DNA of 64,000 nt from Acidimicrobiia bacterium (lineage in GTDB: Bacteria; Actinomycetota; Acidimicrobiia; Spongiisociales; ZC4RG35). The translations under genes and the position numbers were made by a program. The notes beneath the pieces were generated by a model, which ran no database searches, was not told the origin of the DNA, and was given only the letters and a program-made list of their open reading frames with translations. Of the stretch, positions 37,512-46,326 are shown piece after piece. Position 1 is the stretch's first letter, and the number at the start of each line of letters is the position of its first letter. The stretch spans positions 144,552 through 208,551 of the forward strand of contig BPGJ01000003.1 of NCBI GenBank assembly GCA_026002975.1, read 5' to 3'.

Positions 37512-37843
37512 TGGCGCGGAACTTCCAAGTCGACGTCGTCTCCCCTGAGGGAACCATCTGGTCGGGTGAGGCGACGTTCCTGGTGGCGAGGACCACCGAA
37601 GGCGAGATCGGCGTGTTGGCCGATCACGAACCCCTCATGGCGGCTCTGGCGACCGGTGTGGTGTCGGTGGAGGATCCGGAGGGTCGACGCACCAGCATCG
37701 GCGTGCACGGGGGGTTCCTCCAGGTGGTCTCCAACCAGGTCACCCTGATCACCGACCGGGCGCGTATCGCCGAGGGCGGGCGTGAGGAGGCCGCCCAGGT
37801 GGCGGCACGGTTGGCGGAGATCGAGCCGGAAGCCGACGCCTAG
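37511..37843 (+). CDS. atpC: ATP synthase F1 subunit epsilon
   Basis: A 110-residue epsilon with the beta-sandwich domain (FQVDVVSPEGTIWSGEATFL, then GEIGVLADHEPLMAAL) and only a short helical end, as is usual in actinobacteria, where inhibition by the C-terminal helices is weak. It closes the operon and converges on the next gene with a four-base overlap. Confidence 0.94.
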
Positions 37844-38271
37844 CCGACGATCCGGCTCGCGAACTCCTCCACGTTGGCCGGCAGGCCACGTCCCACCGCG
37901 GCGCTGATGGCGGGGAACGCCATCGCAGCCATCAGCCCTTTTGGTCGTAGTTGCACGGTGACGCTCATCTTGGTGTCCTCCTCCCCGGGTTCCAGACGGA
38001 TGAGGATCGAACCGTCGAGGTCGCGGCTCGCAACCTCCACCTCCATCAAGCGTCCGGGCTCGGCCCGCACCGTGTTGGCGACACCCGCATAGGAGACCCT
38101 CCCGATGGTGGAGGAGAATCGGTAGCCCATCAGCCTCCCCTCCCGATCCCGCCGGACATCGGTGATCCGGTCCACCCCCCCGATCGCCTCCCAAGTGGTC
38201 GGATCCTGCAGGGCTTCCCACACCCGGGCGGCGTCGACCGGCAGGACGGTGGTATGGCTGAAGCGACGCAT
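37840..38271 (-). CDS. SRPBCC (START-like) domain protein
   Basis: A 143-residue protein with the helix-grip fold of the polyketide cyclase/SRPBCC group: a first strand RRFSHTTVLPVDAARVWEAL, DPTTWEAIGGV, and the long C-terminal helix. Such proteins bind hydrophobic ligands. The substrate is unknown; similar genes often accompany CO-dehydrogenase assembly or lipid genes, neither of which is here. Confidence 0.75.
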   Translation of the reverse strand: MRRFSHTTVLPVDAARVWEALQDPTTWEAIGGVDRITDVRRDREGRLMGYRFSSTIGRVSYAGVANTVRAEPGRLMEVEVASRDLDGSILIRLEPGEEDTKMSVTVQLRPKGLMAAMAFPAISAAVGRGLPANVEEFASRIVG

Positions 38272-38319
38272 CGGCGTCGACAGCCTAGATCCGCTCCGCC
38301 GCGGCTATCGTCTCGATGC

Positions 38320-39165
38320 GTGCCCGGACTACTTGCGTTCCACGCGCATCCCGACGACGAGGTCATCTCGACCGGTCTGACCCTCAACCGGTACGCCGAG
38401 GCCGGCGAGCGCGTGGTGGTGGTCACCGCCACCGACGGCGCCGAAGGCGAGATCCACAACTACGACGACCCCGACGAGATCCGCCCCCGACTGGCCGACA
38501 TCCGAGCGGAGGAGTTGAAGGCCTCCTTGGCGGTGCTGGGGGTGAGGAACCACGTGTTCCTGGGCTATCGGGACTCGGGGATGATGGGGGAGGAGTCCAA
38601 CCGGCATCCCGACTGCTTCTGGCAGGCCGACTTCGAAGAGGCGGTCGGAAGGCTGGTCCATCAGATACGGATCCACCGTCCCGAGGTGATGATCATCTAC
38701 GACCCGTTCGGGGGCTACGGCCATCCGGACCACATCATGGTGCACCGGGTCGGGATGGCGGCTTTCTTCGGCGCAGTGGACCAAGGCCGGTTCCCCCTCC
38801 TCGACGGGGAGGAGCCTTGGCTCCCTTTCAAGCTGTATTGGCCGGTGTGGACCCGCAGCAGGGTGTCCACGTTCGCGCGGATGAGATTCGAGACGGGACG
38901 CATCGATCGGGACGAGTACGAGCGGATGCGGCTCGGCGGTTTCCCCGACGAGGAAGTGACCGCACTGCTAGACCACCGGGACCGCTGGGACTTGAAGGAG
39001 AAGGCCTTGAAGGCGCACCGCTCCCAGATTCCGTCCGACTGGTTCATGCTCACCCTGCCCGACGGTGTCAAGCCGCAGGCGATGGGCCTCGAGGCCTTCC
39101 TCCGGGTCTACACCCGGGTGGATGCGCCGGCCAAGGAAGACGACCTGTTCGCCGGGCTGCGATGA
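38320..39165 (+). CDS. PIG-L family deacetylase, Mca/MshB-like
   Basis: A 281-residue zinc amidase. The metal site is formed by AHPDDE near the N-terminus and GGYGHPDHI in the middle; YRDSG is the family's substrate loop. Mycothiol enzymes MshB and Mca share this layout, so it may act on mycothiol or its conjugates; sugar-lipid deacetylation is the alternative. The GTG at 38320 sets the AHPDDE motif at the usual distance from the start. The stop overlaps the next gene as ATGA. Confidence 0.8.
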   Translation: MPGLLAFHAHPDDEVISTGLTLNRYAEAGERVVVVTATDGAEGEIHNYDDPDEIRPRLADIRAEELKASLAVLGVRNHVFLGYRDSGMMGEESNRHPDCFWQADFEEAVGRLVHQIRIHRPEVMIIYDPFGGYGHPDHIMVHRVGMAAFFGAVDQGRFPLLDGEEPWLPFKLYWPVWTRSRVSTFARMRFETGRIDRDEYERMRLGGFPDEEVTALLDHRDRWDLKEKALKAHRSQIPSDWFMLTLPDGVKPQAMGLEAFLRVYTRVDAPAKEDDLFAGLR

Positions 39166-39971
39166 ACGCCGCCCGGCGGTGGGCTTCACAACTGGAAGCG
39201 TGGGCGCTCCCGGAGGACCTCCTCGCCTCGGCCGAGGAAGACCCCTATTCGTGGCCGGTCGAGTTGTGGGAGCGACGCCGGGAGCTGGCGGAGCGGGAAC
39301 CACCGCCCCCCACCTTCGAGGTGATCCGCCGCTACCTACCCGGCAGGGTCCTCGACGTGGGAGCCGGCACCGGTAGGTCCTGCCTGGTGTTCGCCCGGGA
39401 GGGAAACCGGGTGGTGGCGGTCGAGAAGAACCCCCAGATGGCGCAGGCATTGGCCCGGGCAGCCGACGGGCTGGACGTGGAGGTGGTGGTGGGTAGCTGG
39501 CCGGACGTCGCCGACCGGGTCGGGGAGGTCGACGTGGCTGCGTCGTCCCACGTCGTGTATGACGTGAGGGACCTGGCGCCCTTCCTGGCGGCGATGCACC
39601 GAAAGGCGCAGAGGGCGGTGGTCTTGGAACTCACAGAACGGCACCCCTGGTCAGATCTGGCTCCCTACTACATGGCCCTCCATGGGCTGGAACGCCCCGA
39701 CGGCCCCGACGTCGACGACCTGGTCGCCGTGGTCCGGGAGAATCTCGGGGTAGATCCCGAGGTCCGAAGGTGGACGCGACCATCGGTGATGTGGTACCGG
39801 GACTGGGATGAGCTGCTGGCGTACATGGGTCGACGGCTGGTGCTGCCCCGCCGTCGGTGGGACGAACTTCGGCGGCTGCTCGCCGAGGAGGTCATCGAGG
39901 AAGACGGAAGGCTCCGGACCCGGAAACCCGAACAGGCCATGGCCACCGTCTGGTGGGAGACCGACGGCTAG
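39162..39971 (+). CDS. SAM-dependent methyltransferase
   Basis: A 269-residue class I methyltransferase. Motif I is VLDVGAGTGRSCLVFA, motif II VVAVEKNPQMA, and a post-I VVVGSWPDV. The N-terminal 60 residues are charged and precede the Rossmann fold. The substrate is unknown. It is translationally coupled to the deacetylase, which suggests that both modify the same small molecule. Confidence 0.78.
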   Translation: MNAARRWASQLEAWALPEDLLASAEEDPYSWPVELWERRRELAEREPPPPTFEVIRRYLPGRVLDVGAGTGRSCLVFAREGNRVVAVEKNPQMAQALARAADGLDVEVVVGSWPDVADRVGEVDVAASSHVVYDVRDLAPFLAAMHRKAQRAVVLELTERHPWSDLAPYYMALHGLERPDGPDVDDLVAVVRENLGVDPEVRRWTRPSVMWYRDWDELLAYMGRRLVLPRRRWDELRRLLAEEVIEEDGRLRTRKPEQAMATVWWETDG

Positions 39972-40001
39972 CGTTGCCCCACCGGCAGAAGGAGAGCTCG
40001 A

Positions 40002-41219
40002 ATGTCCGATCTACCAGCGTTCCTCCACCCGTTCGCCCCGCCCGCCAAGACCGAGTTCATCCGCATCGTGGGGGGTGAGGGCGCCGAGATCTGGGACGAC
40101 CGGGGGCGTCGGTACATAGACGGCATGGCGTCCCTGTGGTACATGAACGTCGGGTACGGCCGGTCCGAGATGGTGGAGGCGATCACCCGCCAAGCCGAGG
40201 AGTTGGCCGCCTACCACACCTTCGACCCCTTCTCCAACCCGGCGGCCGAAGAGCTGGCCGATCGTGTCGCCCGACTCGCTCCCATCGAACGGGCCCGGGT
40301 GTTCTTCACCTGCTCCGGCTCCGAATCGGTGGACACGGCTATGAAACTGGCCCGCCTGGCGCATCGGCTCGCCGGACGGCCGGAACGCACCCTGATCATC
40401 AGCCGGGAACACGGCTACCACGGAACCAACTTCGGGGGCACGTCGGCGCAGGGGATCCCGCCCAACCGGGAAGGATGGGGACCGTTGGTGCCCGACGTGG
40501 TCTCGGTTCCCGCCGACGACATCGAGGCCACCGCCCGGGTCTTCGAGAGCGACGGGGACCGGGTGGCCGCGGTGCTCACCGAGCCCCTCCAGGGGGCGGG
40601 AGGGGTCTATCCACCCCGGGAGGGTTATCTGGAGGGCCTCCGCCGCCTGTGCGACCGGTACGGCGCCTACCTGATCCTCGACGAGGTCATCTGTGGGTTC
40701 GGCCGGCTGGGAACCTGGTTCGGAGCCCAACGATACGGAGTCGTTCCCGACATGATCACCTTCGCCAAGGCGGTCACCTCCGGGTACGTGCCCCTGGGAG
40801 GGGTGGTGGTCGGCCCCCGGGTGCGTGAACCCCTCGAATCCACGCCCGGTTTCGTCCTCCGGCACGGTTACACCTACTCGGGCCATCCCCTGGCGGCGGC
40901 CGCGGGCCTGACCGCCCTCGACATCATCGAAGCCGAGTCCCTGGGTCGACGCGCCCTCGACATCGGGGCTCGGTTGAGAGACGGCCTCGAGGCGTTGAGG
41001 GCCGACGGGCTGGTGGCGGAGGTGAGAGGTGACGGAGCCGTGTGGGCGGTGGAGCTCCCGGCCGACCGGGATGCGGCCACCATCCGGGACGCAGCCCTCG
41101 AAAAAGGCGTGATCTTCCGACCCTTGGGCAATGCCCTGGCCATGTGCCCGCCGCTGGTGATCGGCGACGACCAGGTGGATCGGATGGTCGACGTACTCGC
41201 CGAGACTCTGGGCGCCTAG
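40002..41219 (+). CDS. Class III aminotransferase
   Basis: A 405-residue fold-type I PLP enzyme. The motifs FFTCSGSESVDTAMKLAR, HGYHGTNFGG, LILDEVICGFGRLG and the PLP lysine in ITFAKAVTSGYVPLGG are complete. Relatives use amines or omega-amino acids such as putrescine, beta-alanine or taurine with pyruvate or 2-oxoglutarate. An AGAAGGAGAG site is upstream. Its substrate cannot be assigned from context. Confidence 0.88.
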   Translation: MSDLPAFLHPFAPPAKTEFIRIVGGEGAEIWDDRGRRYIDGMASLWYMNVGYGRSEMVEAITRQAEELAAYHTFDPFSNPAAEELADRVARLAPIERARVFFTCSGSESVDTAMKLARLAHRLAGRPERTLIISREHGYHGTNFGGTSAQGIPPNREGWGPLVPDVVSVPADDIEATARVFESDGDRVAAVLTEPLQGAGGVYPPREGYLEGLRRLCDRYGAYLILDEVICGFGRLGTWFGAQRYGVVPDMITFAKAVTSGYVPLGGVVVGPRVREPLESTPGFVLRHGYTYSGHPLAAAAGLTALDIIEAESLGRRALDIGARLRDGLEALRADGLVAEVRGDGAVWAVELPADRDAATIRDAALEKGVIFRPLGNALAMCPPLVIGDDQVDRMVDVLAETLGA

Positions 41220-41228
41220 CCTGGAGGG

Positions 41229-42560
41229 GTGAGTAGGGCGAGCTGGGCGGTATGGTTCCTCGCTGCCGCGGTCTGCGGCGGTCCGACCTCCCGGCCCACG
41301 AGCACGGATCTGGTCGGTTCCACCGGGTCCGCTCCCGGCCCACAGACCACGACCGTCCCACCGACGACGACCGAAGCACCGCCGGAGACCGCCCGCCCCT
41401 CCGCTCCGGACACCGTTGCCGGAGCCGCCGGATGCACCGCCGCCCGTCCGGAAGGTGAGAGCATCCAAGCGGAGGTGGTTTGGGAAGGCGAGGGTGTGAC
41501 GGTGGTGGCGGCCTTCTACCCGCTCCCCCACGGCCGTGGCTCGCCCTGGTCGCAGTGGGGGCAGGGGGTGGTGGCGGGTGGTGCGTTCTTCTCCGCGGTG
41601 GGTGACCATCTGGGCGCCGACGGGAACAGCTACCTCTACGTCTACCACCCCGACACTCGGACCCTGACCCGTTTCTCCGACGTGCTCTCCCTCACCGACC
41701 ATCGGGCCGGCGACTGGGGGTACGGCAAGATCCACGCGCCGATGGTGGCCTCGGGTTGTGTGGTGTATGCAGCCACCTACTGGGGGACCCGGAGGGACCT
41801 CTCGTACGGCGGCAGCTACCAGGGAGATCTGGTCCTCGAGGTGGACGTGACCACCGGCGCGGTGGCCAATCTGGGCGTCCCCGTCCCTCGACGGGGGATT
41901 CCCTCGATGGACCTGTCGGGTCGTCTGTACCTGGAAGCCGTCGACCCGTTCACCGACCGGGGGCTGCTGGCGGTCTTCGATCCTTCGACCTCCACCCTGG
42001 TCGACACGGTGGAGGTCGAAGGTCACGACACCTTCCGGGCCCTGTTGGTCGACCGGGAGGGGAGGGTCCACCTCTCTGCCGGAGGTCGGACCGTGGCCTT
42101 CGATCCCTCGACGGGCTCGGTCGAGCCCGGGTGGCGGATACCGGGTGGAAGGCTGCGGGCCGCAGCCACCGTGGGGGATCTGGTGGTGGGAGTCACCGAC
42201 GACCCGGCCCGGATGTTCCGGGTGGTGGACGACCGGGTGGTGGAACTGGGGGACGTCGGGGGATACACCACCAGTGTGGCGATCGACCCCGAGAGACGGG
42301 CCGTGTACTGGATGCCCGACGCCCACGGCGGAGCGTGGCGGTCGGGGGCGCCGATCTACCGCCTCGACCTCGACACCGGCGAGCGTTCGACACTCGTCGA
42401 GCTCCAGCCGACCCTGGGAGACGCCTTAGGGGTGGTGGTGGGTGGCACCTACGACATCGTGTTCGACCCCCGACGTCGTCTCCTCTACGTCGGGTTGAAC
42501 ACCGGGGACGAGGACCTCGCCTTCGGGCTACCGGTCTTGGCGGTGGTGTCGACGCCATGA
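41229..42560 (+). CDS. Secreted beta-propeller-like protein
   Basis: A 443-residue protein with a short signal-like N-terminus and a Thr/Pro/Ser-rich linker (about residues 25-65). The rest carries repeated strand-rich segments such as GDLVLEVDVTTGAVANLG, GLLAVFDPSTSTLVDTVEV and PIYRLDLDTGERSTLVEL, the pattern of a seven-bladed propeller. No catalytic motif is seen. It begins ten bases after the aminotransferase and overlaps the next secreted gene as ATGA. The function is unknown. Confidence 0.55.
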   Translation: MSRASWAVWFLAAAVCGGPTSRPTSTDLVGSTGSAPGPQTTTVPPTTTEAPPETARPSAPDTVAGAAGCTAARPEGESIQAEVVWEGEGVTVVAAFYPLPHGRGSPWSQWGQGVVAGGAFFSAVGDHLGADGNSYLYVYHPDTRTLTRFSDVLSLTDHRAGDWGYGKIHAPMVASGCVVYAATYWGTRRDLSYGGSYQGDLVLEVDVTTGAVANLGVPVPRRGIPSMDLSGRLYLEAVDPFTDRGLLAVFDPSTSTLVDTVEVEGHDTFRALLVDREGRVHLSAGGRTVAFDPSTGSVEPGWRIPGGRLRAAATVGDLVVGVTDDPARMFRVVDDRVVELGDVGGYTTSVAIDPERRAVYWMPDAHGGAWRSGAPIYRLDLDTGERSTLVELQPTLGDALGVVVGGTYDIVFDPRRRLLYVGLNTGDEDLAFGLPVLAVVSTP

Positions 42561-44161
42561 GGCGTCTCCTGGCCGTGGTGCTGCTGGCTTCGGCCTGCTC
42601 CCCATCGCCGCCCTCGCGGCTGCCGTCCACTGCGGCCTCCCCCTCGGCATCCTCGACGGCACCGTCCTCTCCCCCTGCCACCGCCCGTTCGCCGGAGACC
42701 CGGTCGGCCGTACCCTCCGTCTCGGTCTCCTGTCGTCCCTCGCCGGGCGGGGGCTGGGAGGACGCCACCGACCATATGGGACTGGTCGAGCCTCTCACCG
42801 GGATGAGAGTGCATGCGGCCGCCTGGGGGGACGTCGACGGGGACGGGTGGGTGGATCTGGTGGTCGGTACCTTCGGGGACGGGCCTCCCGACGACTACCG
42901 GGTGAGGGGGGCCGACGGACCCCGGCCCGACCGGATCATCTACGGAGGTGACCCACCCCGGATCGTCGACCTCGGTGATCGTCTCGGCCGAACCAGCGGC
43001 GCGGTGCTGGCCGACCTCGACGGGGACGTCGACCTGGATCTGGTGCTGATCCGCAACGCCGGTCTGCGTAACCAGTCGGATCTCCCCTCCCAGGTGTTCG
43101 CCAACCTGGACGGCAGGCTGGAGCTCGCGTCCGATCTGCCGCTCCCCTCCGGATACCAGGGCCGTTCGGTCGCGGCGTTCCCCCTCGACGGGGACGTCGA
43201 CCTCGACCTGGCGGTGATCGAAGACCGCTACGGCGAAACCGGGCTCCGGGTGCTCCGCAACCAAGGGGACCTGCGTTTCGTCGACGTCACCGAACGGGTT
43301 GGTGTACCCAAAGGCGTTCACGGTCTGGGAGTGGCAGCCGTGGATCTCACCGGCGACGGATGGGTGGAACTGGTGGTGGGCGGAGACCCTCGGGTGCTGG
43401 TGGGCGGACAAGACGGATTCGACGTGCGTGAGGTGCCCGAACTCGGCTGGGAGGAGGTCGACCCCGAGGATCTGGCGGGCGGGGTAGCGGTGGGCGACGT
43501 CGACGGGGACGGCTCACCAGACCTGGCGGTAGGCCACCACTTCGGCAGGGCCGGACCCGACGACCCCATCCCGGTTCGGCTCTACCTGAACCGCAGCCGA
43601 GGTCAGGAGCCGGCTTTCCAAGAGATCGAGTTGGAGCCCCTTCCGGTCAAAGCACCCCACGTCGAGATCGTCGACGTCGACGCCGACGGCCGCATGGACG
43701 TGGTCACGTCGGCGTCCGACCGTACCCGAACCGAACCGGTGGTGTACCTGAACCGCGGGGACCTCGAGTTCGTGCCTTCGGTCGAGCCGGGCGACCACTA
43801 CTGGGTGACCGCACCCACCGCCGACGTGAACGGCGACGGAAGCCGGGATGTCTTCGGAGGGGAATGGGATCCGGGTCTGGCTTCCCGGCTCCTGCTCAAC
43901 CACCTGGCGGCCGGCAACTCGCTCCAGGTGGATCTGCCGGTGCCGGGCAGGGGAGTGGGCGGGACGGTCGAGGTGTGGGATGCCGATGACGGGTCACGCT
44001 TGGCGACCATGCCGGTCGCCGCCGGTGTGGGTTACGCCGCCTCATCGGAACCGGCCGTTCACGTGGGATTGGGGACGGCCACCCGGGCCGAGGTCACGGT
44101 GACCGTCCCCGGGTATTCCGGTCGGTTCGCGGCGGAGTGCCGAACCGGGAACCCTCGATGA
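42557..44161 (+). CDS. FG-GAP/VCBS repeat lipoprotein with C-terminal ASPIC/UnbV-like domain
   Basis: A 534-residue exported protein. Signal LLAVVLLASAC places a lipid on Cys14, then a Ser/Pro/Thr linker. From about residue 80 there are at least six calcium-loop repeats (DVDGDGWVDLVVG, DLDGDVDLDLVLI, DLTGDGWVELVVG, DVDGDGSPDLAVG, DVDADGRMDVVTS, DVNGDGSRDVFGG) forming an integrin-like propeller. The last 80 residues resemble the ASPIC/UnbV domain. A surface adhesion or binding role is likely. Confidence 0.75.
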   Translation: MRRLLAVVLLASACSPSPPSRLPSTAASPSASSTAPSSPPATARSPETRSAVPSVSVSCRPSPGGGWEDATDHMGLVEPLTGMRVHAAAWGDVDGDGWVDLVVGTFGDGPPDDYRVRGADGPRPDRIIYGGDPPRIVDLGDRLGRTSGAVLADLDGDVDLDLVLIRNAGLRNQSDLPSQVFANLDGRLELASDLPLPSGYQGRSVAAFPLDGDVDLDLAVIEDRYGETGLRVLRNQGDLRFVDVTERVGVPKGVHGLGVAAVDLTGDGWVELVVGGDPRVLVGGQDGFDVREVPELGWEEVDPEDLAGGVAVGDVDGDGSPDLAVGHHFGRAGPDDPIPVRLYLNRSRGQEPAFQEIELEPLPVKAPHVEIVDVDADGRMDVVTSASDRTRTEPVVYLNRGDLEFVPSVEPGDHYWVTAPTADVNGDGSRDVFGGEWDPGLASRLLLNHLAAGNSLQVDLPVPGRGVGGTVEVWDADDGSRLATMPVAAGVGYAASSEPAVHVGLGTATRAEVTVTVPGYSGRFAAECRTGNPR

Positions 44162-44182
44162 GGCTCGTTGCGTCTGATCGAC

Positions 44183-44602
44183 ATGAAGAAGATCTCGGTC
44201 CTGCTGGTTTCCGCGGTGCTGCTGGCCTCCTGTGGAGGCGGTGAGCCGACCACACCCACCAACCTCGACCCGGCAGTCCCGCCCGAAGAGCGGCCCCTCC
44301 CCGACGGCTACCTGCAGGGTCCGGTGTTCGACGTCGTCGCCACCCTCCAGGTGTCGGATGGGGCGACCGGCCGGGTCGTCCTTCGAGTGTCGGGGAGCCT
44401 TCCGGACCCCTGCCACGAGCCGTACTGGAGCATCGACGACGACGGCCGGACCCTGGACGTGACCCTGGTCTCGGGTGTGGCCCCCGACACCGGTGCGTGC
44501 ATCCAGGTGATCGCGCCCTTCTCGGTGGAGATCGAGCTCGGCACCTGGGTGTCCCAGGGTCGGGCCGTGGTCCTCAATGGAGAGGAGGTGGGTTCGTTCT
44601 AG
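44183..44602 (+). CDS. Small lipoprotein of unknown function
   Basis: A 139-residue lipoprotein: MKKISVLLVSAVLLASCGGG is a textbook lipobox signal, so I chose the ATG at 44183 over a TTG 15 bases upstream. The mature part is beta-rich with two cysteines (in DPCHEP and TGACIQV) that could form a disulfide. No family is recognised. It is the third exported protein in a row. Confidence 0.65.
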   Translation: MKKISVLLVSAVLLASCGGGEPTTPTNLDPAVPPEERPLPDGYLQGPVFDVVATLQVSDGATGRVVLRVSGSLPDPCHEPYWSIDDDGRTLDVTLVSGVAPDTGACIQVIAPFSVEIELGTWVSQGRAVVLNGEEVGSF

Positions 44603-44608
44603 GTTCCT

Positions 44609-45124
44609 CTAGCTGGCGGCGTCCGCCAAACCGATCAGCGCAGCTATCAGGGTGAACGCGACCAGGAGCACCAACAGGAAGATGACGGCGAAGGGGATCA
44701 GCACGGTGGCGGCCGCGGCACCATCGGACACCCGGTTGATTTCCCGGACCGCTCGGATCTGGATGATCAGCGAGTAGACCACCCCGACCAGCCCCCCTAT
44801 GACCGGCACGATCGCCAACGCGTACGGTGCGGCTGAGAAGCCCATCCCACGGAGGAGCTGCACGTAGTCGGCCTGGCCCTTGAACAGGCGTCCCACCAGG
44901 AAGACGATCCCCGTCCAGATGAACAAGCCGATGGCGCCTCCTATCGCACCGGTGATGATCCGGGTGATGACGTTTCCGCCGCTTCCCGTGATGTTGCCGA
45001 TGGCTGCGGCCAGGGCCGCCACGAGGATGGCTTGCCCGGTGGCGGACTGGTCTTCGCCGATCTCACCGAACACCGCGGACTCGAGTTTGAGCACCCGGAC
45101 GAGGCGGTCTGTCAGGTTCTCCAT
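44609..45124 (-). CDS. Yip1-domain membrane protein
   Basis: A 171-residue protein with five hydrophobic helices; GQADYVQLLRGMGFSAAPYAL and the PVIGGLVGVVYSLII stretch match bacterial Yip1-family proteins. Of the ATG ATG pair, the second (45124) has the better spacing from GGAGGA. The function is unknown. Confidence 0.7.
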   Translation of the reverse strand: MENLTDRLVRVLKLESAVFGEIGEDQSATGQAILVAALAAAIGNITGSGGNVITRIITGAIGGAIGLFIWTGIVFLVGRLFKGQADYVQLLRGMGFSAAPYALAIVPVIGGLVGVVYSLIIQIRAVREINRVSDGAAAATVLIPFAVIFLLVLLVAFTLIAALIGLADAAS

Positions 45125-45193
45125 CATTCCTCCAGTTCGCTTCTCTCCCGACGAACGCCAGTTTGGCAGGGCAGGCCCTGCCATGTCGGGAAT

Positions 45194-45469
45194 TCAGCGG
45201 TTCTCGGGTGCCGCAACCGGGACCAGCAGGCCTCGCTGGTAGGCGTGGCGGGGGAACCCGCCGATCACCTGGGGTGGATGCTCGGGGTTTCCGCAGATCG
45301 CGCATGCTTCCCTCGCTTCGGCGCCCCCCAAGGCAGCGGTTCCCATCGCATGGATCAGGGCGCCCACCACCCGCACCTCCTCGGCGTCGAGGCTGGTCCC
45401 GGTGCCCCGCTCCAAGGCTCGGGCCAGGCGTTGCACCACCGTCTCCAGGATCTCACGGTCGTCGGCCAT
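45194..45469 (-). CDS. Hypothetical protein with single CxxC
   Basis: A 91-residue protein, helical for 50 residues (ILETVVQRLARALERG, AEEVRVVGALIHAMG) and then CAICGNPEHPP, a lone CxxC followed by His. Codon use matches its neighbours. No family is recognised. A single metal site shared in a dimer is possible. Confidence 0.5.
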   Translation of the reverse strand: MADDREILETVVQRLARALERGTGTSLDAEEVRVVGALIHAMGTAALGGAEAREACAICGNPEHPPQVIGGFPRHAYQRGLLVPVAAPENR

Positions 45470-45531
45470 GGGTCGGTCAGGCTACCGGGCGGCGCCGACA
45501 TGGTGGGGGACCTCGGCTAGGGTGCCGATCG

Positions 45532-46326
45532 GTGATCCTGCTCACCAACGACGACGGCCTCGACAGCCCATCGCTGATTCCGTTCGCCCGGGCTCTGGAA
45601 CGGCTTGACCGGGTAGAGGTGGTGGTGCCCGACAGGGAGAGGAGCTGGGTGGGAAAGGCGATCACCCGCTTCGAGCCGGTCACGGTCACCCGCGTGGTCC
45701 GGGACGGCGTCTCGATGTGGGCCTGTTCGGGGTATCCGGCCGATGCGGTCCAACTCGGGGTCCACGCCCTGTTCGAATCCACCCCCGACCTGGTGGTGTC
45801 CGGCATCAACCTGGGTTACAACCACGGGGCCGGCTTCCTCATGTCCTCGGGCACGGTGGGAGCGGCGGTGGAAGCCTGGGTGTCCGGAGTCAGGTCGGTC
45901 GCCTTCTCCACCGGTTCCATGGACGACTGGCACGCGTGGAAGCAGGCGGTACTCGCCCCCGGCGCGCGGCCCGCATGGCAGCGGCTGGCCTCCTACTGCG
46001 CGGCGCTGACCGAAGAGATGCTGTCGGTAGGTCTCACCGACATCGCGGACGTGGTCAGTGTCAACCTTCCCTTCGAGGCCGGGCCGGACACTCCCCGGCG
46101 GATCACCACCATCGCCAGGGTCGGCTACGACCGGCTGTTCCGCCCAGACGGCCCGGGCCGTTTCGTCCACGAGTTCGGTGGCGGGCTGAGGCATTTCGAG
46201 GCGCTGGAAGGCACCGACGTAGACGCCGCCCACCACGGATGGGTGTCGATCACGCCGTTGAGGATGCCCCAGGCCGCCGAGGTCCCCGACGAGGTGCGGG
46301 CCCGGATCGAAGGTCAGGCCGACTGA
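45532..46326 (+). CDS. surE: 5'-nucleotidase SurE
   Basis: A metal-dependent nucleoside monophosphatase. The start VILLTNDDGLDSP carries the metal-binding Asp pair, followed by VVPDRERSW, CSGYPADAVQLG and LVVSGINLGYNHG, all as in SurE. The GTG at 45532 gives 264 residues. It overlaps the 3' end of the MBL-rhodanese gene by 13 bases. Confidence 0.9.
   Translation: MILLTNDDGLDSPSLIPFARALERLDRVEVVVPDRERSWVGKAITRFEPVTVTRVVRDGVSMWACSGYPADAVQLGVHALFESTPDLVVSGINLGYNHGAGFLMSSGTVGAAVEAWVSGVRSVAFSTGSMDDWHAWKQAVLAPGARPAWQRLASYCAALTEEMLSVGLTDIADVVSVNLPFEAGPDTPRRITTIARVGYDRLFRPDGPGRFVHEFGGGLRHFEALEGTDVDAAHHGWVSITPLRMPQAAEVPDEVRARIEGQAD

Noticed and set aside
40011..42326. 771-codon minus-strand open frame
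   Set aside because: Fully antisense to the aminotransferase and secreted propeller genes, with a composition rich in His, Gly and Arg typical of shadow frames.
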